Of a stretch of 10,638 bases of DNA, positions 1 to 7,945 are shown one piece after another; positions within the stretch are counted from its first letter, which is position 1, and every line of letters starts with the position of its first letter. The position numbers and the translations under genes are program-made. A model generated the notes under the pieces. It saw only the letters and a list, made by a program, of their open reading frames with translations, was not told the origin of the DNA and made no database searches. This stretch comes from Pavlovales sp. CCMP2436 (lineage: Eukaryota > Haptophyta > Pavlovophyceae > Pavlovales), in assembly GCA_026770615.1 (NCBI GenBank), contig MU631592.1, forward strand, positions 131,431 through 142,068. The letters are read 5' to 3'.

Positions 1-656
<656 letters not shown>

Positions 657-661
657 TGCGC

Positions 662-710
662 GCAAGGGAAAATTAAAAAAACAAGCGCTGTTTTTTAATA
701 TCCCCTTGCA
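662..710. promoter_or_regulatory. Imperfect palindrome in the Rpn11 5' flank
   Basis: Two arms, GCAAGGG plus an AT-rich stretch at 662-682 and its near-complement at 690-710, match at about 17 of 19 positions around a central AGCGCT. It begins six bases upstream of the Rpn11 ATG, so it would lie in the 5' UTR or core promoter. The A/T arms stand out in a GC-rich setting. It could be a protein-binding site, an mRNA hairpin or a remnant of a small inverted-repeat element; function is unknown. Confidence 0.5.
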
Positions 711-712
711 TT

Positions 713-1356
713 GCGCCGATCGCGTGGGTGGGGGTAAGCGAGCGGGGAGATGGCGCGGGGTGAGCGCGCGGCGGGGGTGTCACGGTGCAGGTGGACTCTG
801 CGAAGTCCTCGTATGTGATCTCCGTAGAGGCGGCGCACGTGCAGCCGCGCGCGCGTCACCGCGCGATGGATGCCGCGCTCTTCAGATCCAAAACCGTTCA
901 CCAGCGGCGCTCAAGATGGATGCGTGCACGCACCTCGCATAGCGAGGCGAGCGAAGATCGGGAAACAAATAAAAAATCGCCTCGAGAGTCGCGCGATCTC
1001 TTAAACAAGCCATCGCGCGCGGGCGGGCATCGCCGCCAGCCCGAGTACGAGCTTGATATAAAACGCGACCACGGACCCGCACTGTTGTTGTAAATATCTA
1101 GAAATACATCCGTCCCCTGACAGGTCTCCACAGAGCCCAAGCGTTGAGAAACACTCGGATCAAGGGACCTTAGCAGAGCACACGGATACCGTCCCCACCG
1201 ATAAGGTTGATCAGACACACGACAATCGACGACTCTCTGACTGGCGCGCACTGACCGGCCGCTGCTGCCCTTCGCTCGTCTCAAAATGCAGCTCGCCTGC
1301 GCACATGCCGCACCTGTAGCTCATATAAAAACAGACTAATAAACTCCGGCAGCCTG
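713..1356. other. Intergenic region, no recognised gene
   Basis: About 640 bases between the Rpn11 promoter side and the LINE 3' end. TATA-like strings occur on the plus strand near 1055 (GATATAAAA) and 1322 (CATATAAAA), and an AATAAA at 1338-1343. An 8-bp inverted repeat lies at 943-950/977-984. A short plus-strand frame from ATG 1285 ends after 17 codons. If the kelch gene originally began left of the LINE, its promoter or first exon could lie here, but nothing seen proves that. Confidence 0.5.
785..1093 (+). CDS. Unassigned small open frame
   Basis: A 102-codon plus-strand frame from a GTG, open a further ~8 codons upstream, with no ATG in a conserved position. The first ~40 codons (VQVDSAKSSYVISVEAAHV) use mostly G/C in third position and look mildly protein-like; the rest is Arg/Ser-rich and looks non-coding. 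No domain was recognised. The overlapping minus-strand frames are equally unconvincing. It may be an exon of an unknown gene or chance. Confidence 0.15.
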   Translation: MQVDSAKSSYVISVEAAHVQPRARHRAMDAALFRSKTVHQRRSRWMRARTSHSEASEDRETNKKSPRESRDLLNKPSRAGGHRRQPEYELDIKRDHGPALLL

Positions 1357-1359
1357 TAT

Positions 1360-1406
1360 CCCACCGTGTGATTCTTGTCCACGAGGGGCAAGAATCACAC
1401 GGTGGG
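1360..1406 (-). repeat. Perfect 18-bp hairpin near the LINE 3' end
   Basis: Arms at 1360-1377 and 1389-1406 are perfect reverse complements around an 11-base loop. It lies 20 bases beyond the final stop (1429-1427) of the LINE tail, in its 3' UTR. Some LINEs have a 3' stem-loop that their own reverse transcriptase recognises. A weaker 6-bp hairpin (CCACCC/GGGTGG) sits just before it, near 1430-1448, and GGTGGGATA occurs after both on the minus strand. The exact pairing in an otherwise decayed element is notable. Confidence 0.85.
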
Positions 1407-1426
1407 GGGCTTATTGTGGTCCCGGT

Positions 1427-2506
1427 CTATCCCACCCCCTCAGGGTGGTGGGCCTCGGGCTCGATATGTTGAGGTGTGTTTTCGGGGCATTGTTCTTCCC
1501 ACTTGCGTTTTTGGCGTGCGTCTGCTGATGGGGGTTCGGGGCATTGTCCCTCTCTCTTCTTGCGCTTTTGGCGCTCCTCTGTTGGCTGCTGGGGTGTTTG
1601 GGTCTGTGTCGCTGCTTCAGGCCGCATGGATGAGCGCAGAGCACGGTGGTGTGAGATTCTTGCAGCAGTTGTTCCGCTGTTGTCTATGGGGAGCCGCGTC
1701 GCGCGAGTCCGCTGCTGTTCCACGATCGCCTGCTGTGTCTGGTCTGGATCCATGAGTGGTGGGTAGGTATGGTTGGCTTCCAGTGGGCGTTTGGATGGGC
1801 GTAGTATGCGCGGGTGAGGAGGCGCCGGCATGTCCTCGGCTGCTGTGATGTGGGCGGCCGCTGCTTGTGGCGCCGGTGGGCAGGTTGGGGTTGGCCTCTG
1901 TGAAGTGGCCGGCGTAGGCTGTGGTGTGTCGGGCTTGGCTCGGCTCTGTGAGCGTTTGCGTGGTGGACTTGCTGTGGTGTCGTGTAGCGAGGCGGCCATA
2001 TTCACTGTGGATGGCTCGGGGTATGTGGCTGTTTCCCTACAGTACGTGGTGCGGTGAGCTGGCAGGCTTCCACTGGCCGTTTGGATGAGCGCAGTGTGCG
2101 TGTGTGCGTGGGTGGCGTGGCCCCATTTGGTACGATGGGGGCGGCCGTTGTTTGTGGCCCTGGGGGGATGACTTGTGTTGGCATCTGTGGTGTGGCCGGC
2201 TGAGGTGTGGCGGGGGAGTGCCTCTGGCGTGTGGCGGGCGTCACTTGGCTCTATGTCCGTTTGCGTGGCGGCCTTGGTGTGGGCGCGTGAGGCATGGCTT
2301 GCGGGGCCGTTGGTGATGTGAGGGTAGGATTTTGCTGTGTTGCGGCCTGTTCGCGTTGGCGTGGCTCGCCCCGTATGGCCTCGAGGCGAATTCTGGGTAT
2401 CAGGTTGTGTGGCGTTGCACGCACGGGCGGTGAGGGGGTGGCGGTTGTGTGGCCCGTCGTCCGTCCCTCTGCTGCAGCTGTAAGTTGGTCCGTGCGGATG
2501 TGATTG
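1427..2506 (-). pseudogene. LINE C-terminal Pro/Thr/His-rich tail with diverged repeats
   Basis: The LINE frame stays open for 359 codons after the TGA at 2509-2507, ending at TAG 1429-1427. The product would be low-complexity, rich in Pro, Thr, His, Ala and Arg, with basic clusters (PPRKR, SKRP). Repeats are visible: RTLRSSKRPVEA near 2066-2100, RILRPSKRPLEA near 1776-1810, and a weaker RALRSSMRPEA near 1614-1645. The first copy, with its upstream PPRKRT..SQ and TPQP context, reads in a different frame (2244-2002) from the second (2005-1427), so an indel separates them and part of the openness here comes from base composition. No known domain was recognised. A nucleic-acid-binding role is a guess from the charge. 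Confidence 0.55.
1614..2290 (-). repeat. Diverged tandem repeats, ~290-bp period
   Basis: The plus-strand string GCTTCCA(C/G)TGG(C/G)CGTTTGGATG starts at 2066 and 1776, offset 290. Neighbouring strings (GGGCGGCCGYTGYTTGTGGC near 2137 and 1852; CGTTTGCGTGG near 2259 and 1954) recur at offsets of about 285-305. A third partial copy starts at 1614. The variable offset implies small indels between copies. Confidence 0.7.
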
Positions 2507-3244
2507 TCAGTGATCGGTTCGTGTCTTTTTTGGCTGCTCTCTCGGCTCCTGGACGGCCCACATCATGGCTATCTTGAACTTATGTGCGTCATGTACGGAA
2601 TTTTTGTCCTTAGTTGCCGCCGTGGACGTCTTAATCGCGGCTTTGCGTAGCGTGCGCATCTCGAGGCTATGATGTAAGAGTATGAGGTGTCGGTCGCCAG
2701 GCTTGGGGGCTTCACCACCGCTGTCTTTCTTGACATCGTCATTGATGCTCATCCCGATCTGTCCTGAGTAGTAATCTGGTCTTGCCACCATGCGCTTTGC
2801 CAGCGTATTAGCTATTGGATGTCCTAGGCGCAGTGCAAGCTTGGCGCAGAGTGCGCCGTGGAGGTCGTCCCGGTGCTTTTCTGTCGCCCGGCACTCATGG
2901 TATAGGTGGTGTTTGGTGTCTGATGGGCCAGGTGCCTTGCATAGGGGGCAGGTGAGTGCCATCGTCTCGGGTTTCCCGTCAATATTTATCACAGTTGTGG
3001 CCATCTCCGGGTGCTCGGCTGCCCACTCGGTGTTGTGGCGGTGCGAGCCGAGGTTCAGGGTTGCCATGTGTTTGGTGTATTTTCCAGGGGTTCTTTTTCC
3101 CCGGCCGCGTGGGAGGCGCAGTGATGCCGTGCTCTTTTCTTGCCATCTGGCTTCGACGTTGTCCATCCGGCCAATACCCGGGGCGTAATTAATGGGACCT
3201 CTCGCCTCCAGGCGTTTTCTCGCTACCCTGTCTATTTCTGCATG
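2507..3244 (-). pseudogene. LINE region with CCHC zinc finger
   Basis: Open between the TGA at 3247-3245 and the TGA at 2509-2507, in the same frame as the upstream LINE segments. A Met lies at 3166, but the frame is open and protein-like upstream of it (EIDRVARKRLEARG), so it is a continuation and not a separate gene. The key feature is CPLCKAPGPSDTKHHLYHEC, coded at about 2950-2891, a C-x2-C-x10-H-x4-C finger as often found after the RT or RNase H of LINE ORF2 proteins, where it is thought to bind nucleic acid. Upstream is a basic stretch (RGRGKRTPGKYTKH); downstream is a helical charged region of unknown role. All four zinc ligands are intact. Confidence 0.75.
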
Positions 3245-3253
3245 TCATGCAGC

Positions 3254-4633
3254 TCATTGGTCGGAGGTGATGAGGGCACCCGTTGCTGGGTCTGCAACAG
3301 CCCAGCTATGAGCTGTGAGCGTGTTTGGTGTGAGCACCACTGTGACGGATTCGCTCCGGACTGCTACTGCCTTCGATCCCCAGTCGCTCAGTGCGTTCTG
3401 TACGACTTTGATGACAGCCGCCGGCTGCCGGTGGGGGGGCCATTCGGTCTGTCCTCTTAGGGCTGGGTGGAGTATGAAAAGAAGTGTAACTTTCTTGAGC
3501 GCTTCTGCTGTCACCACTCTGGCTCCTGAGAGGGCGTCAATTCGTATCGATCCCTGGGACGCGAGGATCCTGGCCACTTCGTCATCAGATTTGGTGTGTG
3601 CCTTGGTGTATGATGTCTCCCTGAGGCGCCCCGTTGCCTCGTCTCGTTGCTTGAGGGTGAGTAGTCGGTAGAAGTGTGGGTTTGCGTCGTAGCTCGTGGG
3701 CTCCCGTAATCCGTGTGGCGGTTGGTTGAGGTCAGGGTGTCTCCTGTGCCAGGTGACGCGTTTAACACCTGTGTCGTGGTCCCATCCTATGTCGAGTTCG
3801 TGCTCGTAGGTCAGGGCCTGTAGGGCCAGTGTGACTGCATTGCACTCTGCGTTGGCGACCGTCTGATCTCCGGGGAATGTGCACGTGAGAATGTGTGCCT
3901 CTGGTCTTTCTGCCGCTTGTATGGGTTGGTTCGGTGCTAGCACGGAGAAGCACGCTGCGCTGGCGGCTCTTGCCGGTCCGTCTTGTCCTGGGTCGATAAA
4001 TGAGCCGTCAACCCCGACGTGCGTGGCGCATAGTCGTGGCTGTGCTGTCGTCGGTGGTTGGTGTCTGAACGCATGGATGAGTGGTGTGTGGCGTGTCACA
4101 AACTTATATGCTATTGGGCCACATATTGTCGTCGTGAGTGCAGGGAGGATCAGCCGCAGGATGTTGCTCCGTCTCTGTTCGTTGAGGTGCAGAAACAGTG
4201 GTAAGTACTCTTCTGTGAATAGTTCTTTTGCTACCGCTACCGTAGCTCGTGCTGGGATTTTCGCAGCAGCTGGGAGGAAGGTTTGGAGTCGGAGGAGTGT
4301 ATCTCGTACGTTGGTGCCTCCCGTTCGCAGTATATCTTCATCTGCTTCGCTTAATATTCCCATTTGTCCGTCCGTGTCTCCGGCACTGGGGGGATTGCCG
4401 CTGGTGCGTGGTTGTACAAGCCTGGGTGTGCTTCCTGCGGTTCTTGCCGCGAGGGCCGTCGCTGAGACTAGAGGTATGCGACCTGAGCCTGGCCACAGGA
4501 GGGTGGTGGCGAGTTCGCCCATAGGTGTCTCTTGCAACTGTGCGTAGTTTTCGAAGAAATTCCACTTCGCCTCTCCCGCAGGTGCCTCGGCTAGGCCTCT
4601 GGCCGCTTCTCTTGCCGTTGGCATGGTGCGTGC
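3254..4633 (-). pseudogene. LINE region with RNase H-like domain
   Basis: A 456-residue open stretch (Met at 4624) in the LINE frame, bounded by TAG 4636 and TGA 3256. RNase H removes the RNA strand of the cDNA hybrid during retrotransposition. GVDGSF (Asp206) and NAECNAVTLALQAL (Glu260) fit the first two acidic motifs, about 54 residues apart. A third acidic residue may be Asp282 or Asp284 (IGWDHDTG), and YTKAHTKSDDEVA (His343, Asp347/348) resembles the His/Asp motif. Assignment of the third and fourth positions is uncertain. The first ~200 residues connect RT to RNase H and have no recognised domain. Stops at both ends lie inside what was once one polypeptide. Confidence 0.65.
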
Positions 4634-5233
4634 CTAAACTTGGGCTGGGGCCCCATTCTGGACTATGCTCAGTGCGTGTGCTGCTAGAGCGTGGGTTGCC
4701 GATTCTGCAGGTGAATTTAGTAGGCGCAGCATGGTAGTAACCTTCTCGCCTGCGTTCTGTGCGCGCGGGTCGACCATCCCTAGGCCACCGCGTTCGGAGG
4801 AGGCACACAGGCGTTCTCTTGCTATATGACTCCCCAGTGTGCACCGGAGGCGCGTCGCCTCCACTATAGCTGTGAGCACACCGCGTAGGAAGGCCTCGGA
4901 GAGGTCCGATGCCCCCATGGAATATAGCAGTGTCGGCGCGGCGTCGTGGGTGGATAGTTTGGCTGCCCACAGTGTGTGGTATGCCCTCTTGTCTGACGCG
5001 AGATGTACTATACCCATGGCCTGTGCCAGCGTTAGCCGGAGTTTACGTTCGTGGGCCTGCTAGTTACCGTTGGTGGGTAGGAGGTGTCCCAGGTATTCGA
5101 ATGTTTTATCGTTTGGCGTCTGAGGTACCTCTATATGGTAGGCGTTTGCCTCCTTTGACGGTATGCAGATGTAGGCTTTCTGGATGGGGTTGCCTTGGCC
5201 GTCACTGACTGTCTGAACAGGTGATGTGGGTCC
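4634..5233 (-). pseudogene. LINE reverse transcriptase thumb / C-terminal segment
   Basis: Same frame as the RT palm upstream. FEYLGHLLPTNG (about 5100-5067) matches the RT motif E region that follows the palm. An in-frame TAG at 5062-5060 follows directly, after which QAHERKLRLTLAQAMG resumes the helix-rich thumb. The segment ends at TAG 4636-4634. Continuity of RT-like sequence on both sides of each stop shows that they are disabling mutations and not natural ends. Confidence 0.75.
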
Positions 5234-6193
5234 CTAATGCTCTGGTAGCTTGGGTAGTATTGATGTGTGGTAGCACTTCTTGGCGTTAAATTTCATTGTA
5301 TAGGCAGCAAGAAAACGGTCTGCTATTCCCAGCATGGCTTGAGCTGCGCATGCGTTCTCTGCGAAAAGTGCCAACTCGTCCATGTATGCTTGGTACTTTA
5401 GGGGGTTGCATGGCTTTTTGTGGGTGTGCTCTGATGGTGGTGTTAGCTGGTACCCGCCCGGGTGCTTGCCCAGCTGGCGGTGTAGCATGTTCATGAACAG
5501 GCAGTATGTGATCGGGCTGAGCGGGCAGCCTTGCTTGCAGCCAATTGTGGTAAGGACAAGGTCCTTTGATCTACCGTATTGAGTTCGCACGCTAGCCCCA
5601 GTGCACGTTTGGAGCATGCTTACTCTTCGAATGGTTTCTTTGGGGTAGCCGTGGCGCTCCATGGCCTCCCATAGTGCGTAGCGTGGGACGTCGTCAAAGG
5701 CCTTTTGGATATCGCACGTAATGATGTGCAGTTCCCGGCCTGTCGCCGTGGTTTCAGCTATGGCCGCCGCCATAACTGCTACGTGGTCTAAAGCCCTGCC
5801 GTTTTTTCTGGCTGCGAGCTGTTTTTCAGATAGCAGCTGCATTCTGCATGCCGCGCCTAGCAGCTGCCCGGCGATAAAGGCTGCAGGTATTTTGTAGAGA
5901 ACGCTCTGGAGAGCGAGACCTCTATAATTTGACAGTTTTGTGGGGTCCCCTTTTATGTAAAAGTAGACAATTTCTGATGTGCCCAGTTGGGTTGGTAGGG
6001 TCGTTTCTTTAATTGTGGTATTAAGGAGATTTGTGAGGAGGGTGCGTAGCTCACCGATATCGTCGGTTTGTAGCAGTAGTTTAAAGGCGAGATATTGGAC
6101 CCCGTCTAGGCCTGGCGCGCTGCGTGCCTTGCCACTGGTGATAAGGCGGGTGAGGTCGTCTGCTGTGGCAAGTGCTTGGGCGTTTGTTTTTCC
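5234..6193 (-). pseudogene. LINE reverse transcriptase domain (fingers and palm), active site altered
   Basis: Open from just after TGA 6196-6194 to TAG 5236-5234; the first Met (5842) is internal to the domain. RT motifs in order: SAPGLDG (about 6121-6101), KGDPTKLSNYRGLAL (about 5956-5910), motif A CDIQKAFDDV (first catalytic Asp at 5713-5711), motif B KQGCPLSP (about 5536-5513), motif C AYMDELALF (about 5389-5363) and motif D FNAKKC. Motif C should have two Asp; the second is Glu (GAG at 5377-5375), which should abolish or strongly reduce polymerase activity. The enzyme would copy the element's RNA into DNA at the target site. The domain is unmistakable although dead. Confidence 0.92.
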
Positions 6194-6208
6194 TCATCCG
6201 ACCATCGG

Positions 6209-7349
6209 TCAGTCAGTGTGGTACATTCGTTCGAATCCTGCCATGGCATGTCCGTGGGGGGGGGTGGGTGGGGTTTTGCCTAGCAGGTCCCGTGTGTATT
6301 CTGTGGCTATACTCGTGACTTCGGCTGGCTTTGTTGTAACTTTTGAAGTTGTGGGGTGTCTGAGCATGTGCACACCCGTTTGAACGGGGCAGGGGTATAG
6401 GAGCTTCCTAGCGTTGTTGGTGGCGGCCCTGAATAGGCATGTTTTGATGGCTTCTTGAATTCTGTCATCAGCTTCTATGTTGGCTTTTATTTGGGCAGTC
6501 TTGCATTTGGCGTGGCATACTGCCATGTGATTTCTGAGTTTGCTAGCGTATAGTTTTAGCTGCGGAATAGATAGATTCCTGAGCTTTGCGACGGTGGGTC
6601 GGTAGGATTCCCGTGCTGTTGTGTCTGCGGTTTCGTCATCAGCTGGCTGGTCGTTATTGGTTGGTGCTATTCCAGGGTGTTGGGGCAAAGTCACTTGCCA
6701 TTTGTCGGCAATTTTGCAGAATTCGCGCAGGTATGCAATCCTTTTTGTTCTCGTTATGTTGTCTAGCCCCCACCAGTCATTCTGGTGGTAGTGTGCCTTT
6801 CCTTTATTAACAATGACAGCTTCTGTTATTATTAGTGCTTTATTATACCAAAATTCCATCTGTGCGTGTGGGCCCCCCTCTGGGGCCCATGATGTTTTCC
6901 TGCAGGGTCGGCCTGGCTTTGGTTGTTTCTGTAGTCTAGTAGGATCCGGTTGTTCGATGGCGTCTTGGACTGTCTGGACGGTTGGTTTTGTTACTTGATC
7001 AAGTGTCGCCTGTAAGTTGTCTGAGCATGCTTGGCATTTGTTTTGGGCTGATGTTTCAGTGAGGGTTCCATTTTCTATACTAGCTTCTCGTATATTGTGA
7101 TGGAGTGCAAGGAGCCAGCTTATCAGTGCCGGGCGGATAAGCTCAACCGCTCCCTTCCGTTCTGTGGGATTTGCCAGGTCCACCTTGATACGGTGTGGGT
7201 GGATATGGATTCTTTCGATTGATCGTACAATACCTCCGAGTTCTTCTAGAGGTATTGTAGCTTCGATCCAGTAGTGTGCGCGGATCAATTTCTTTTCTGT
7301 GGATTCGGTGGGAACACAAATCTGCGCTAGGCGCTCAGTGCGGCGTACA
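6209..7349 (-). pseudogene. LINE linker between endonuclease and reverse transcriptase
   Basis: About 380 codons in the RT frame, ending at TGA 6211-6209. The frame begins near 7349 at the edge of the inserted element (VRRTERLAQICVP); the initial codon at 7288 is a TTG, so it is not a gene start. The region has Cys pairs (KCQAC, CHAKC), aromatic patches (QMEFWYNKALI, YHQNDWWGL) and predicted helical character toward RT. No domain was recognised. Such linkers are common in LINE ORF2, though this is long. It ends in GFERMYHTD before the frame is broken by a 4-base tandem duplication. Confidence 0.7.
7334..7349. repeat. Left copy of the putative target-site duplication
   Basis: Matches 7928-7942 at 12 of 16 aligned positions and directly adjoins the T9 tract. 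It codes for LINE linker residues on the minus strand. Confidence 0.45.
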
Positions 7350-7927
7350 TTTTTTTTTAAAGCTACGACTTACTTCCTATAGAAAAGGGCAGCAGGCAGT
7401 CATATTTTTCGAGGTTTGCGTTTATAAAGAGATCTGAGCTGCGCGAGCGTGCAGCTGCAACTGCGCCTCCCGAGGGGGGCGCTGCCTGGCTCGCCACCAT
7501 GATGTTGCTCTTCGCCACCATGCTATTGCTTCTGTCACGTGCTGTGACGGGCGCTGTTTCGCGCGGTGGCGAGCAGCACGCGGAGACGCCGCTCAAGGCT
7601 ACTAAGGCTACGACGACGATGCTGCTTCCTGCGGCCGCCGCAGTGTGCGCGCTCGCAGCGTCGCGATGCTATCCACTTGAGGTACTCGCTGGCACCTCTC
7701 GACCACCCGCACCCGTCTTGCTCGGGTCCTCAAGTGGATGTGCGTCGCGCGCTTGCGGTGGGCGCTGCTGCGCGCGGCGGCGGGCCGCACACGGAGACGC
7801 CGCTCAAGGCTACCAAGGCTACGTAGATGATGCTGCTCCCTGCGGCCGCCACGGCACGGCTGTGGCGGCCGAGGCGTGGCCGAGGCGGGGCGTGGGGGCC
7901 GGGGCGCACACACTCACACCCTTTGGT
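7350..7927 (-). mobile_element. Insertion nested in the LINE, probably retroposed
   Basis: About 578 bases interrupt the LINE between the end of the endonuclease and the linker. Base composition changes to GC-rich, CGC-type sequence unlike the LINE. On the minus strand it ends in nine A (T at 7350-7358). Short similar sequences flank it: CTCAGTGCGGCGTACA at 7334-7349 and CTGAGTGCTGGTGCA at 7928-7942, agreeing at 12 of 16 aligned positions, as expected of an old target-site duplication. Poly-A plus duplication fits retroposition of a SINE or a host transcript. No tRNA-like head or known SINE was recognised. Confidence 0.6.
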
Positions 7928-7945
7928 CTGAGTGCTGGTGCATGA
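7499..7945 (+). CDS. Hypothetical short secreted protein inside the nested insertion
   Basis: A 148-codon plus-strand frame. A TATAAA lies at 7423-7428 and the ATG has the strong context GCCACCATG. The N-terminus (MMLLFATMLLLLSRAVTG) looks like a signal peptide; it contains a 21-base in-frame tandem duplication (TCGCCACCATG at 7491 and 7512). The rest is Ala/Arg/Gly-rich with no recognised domain, and the frame ends within or beyond the insertion's right edge, so a normal C-terminus is doubtful. The A9 tail implies the opposite polarity, and a minus-strand frame ending at 7363 (FINANLEKYDCLLPFSIG) competes. Both may be chance in GC-rich DNA. Confidence 0.2.
   Translation: MMLLFATMLLLLSRAVTGAVSRGGEQHAETPLKATKATTTMLLPAAAAVCALAASRCYPLEVLAGTSRPPAPVLLGSSSGCASRACGGRCCARRRAAHGDAAQGYQGYVDDAAPCGRHGTAVAAEAWPRRGVGAGAHTLTPFGLSAGA
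7545..7856. repeat. ~100-bp direct repeat plus 12-bp inverted repeat inside the insertion
   Basis: A stretch at about 7545-7645 recurs at about 7756-7856 (offset 211); the core GGAGACGCCGCTCAAGGCTA is identical in both. Between the copies, ATCCACTTGAGG at 7671-7682 and CCTCAAGTGGAT at 7728-7739 are perfect inverted repeats with a 45-base loop. Confidence 0.8.
7928..7942. repeat. Right copy of the putative target-site duplication
   Basis: The partner of 7334-7349. On the minus strand the ACT codon in each copy is in the frame that joins the endonuclease remnant to the linker, which supports a true insertion between them. Confidence 0.45.

Noticed and set aside
1285..1338. ATG at 1285 as first exon of the kelch gene
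   Set aside because: The frame ends after 17 codons and there is no clear donor or signal peptide to support it; RNA evidence would be needed.
2790..4547. Several plus-strand frames of 70-222 codons
   Set aside because: They lie opposite the RNase H and zinc-finger parts of the LINE, have no recognisable domains, and result from the lack of stops in antisense GC-rich coding DNA.
2507..6211. Stop-codon reassignment to explain in-frame TAG and TGA
   Set aside because: Stops coincide with indels and altered catalytic residues in a transposon remnant, while Rpn11 and kelch contain none; decay is the simpler explanation.
7671..7739. 12-bp inverted repeat as terminal repeats of a DNA transposon
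   Set aside because: Only 45 bases lie between the arms, no flanking duplication was seen, and the repeat sits inside the larger duplicated block.
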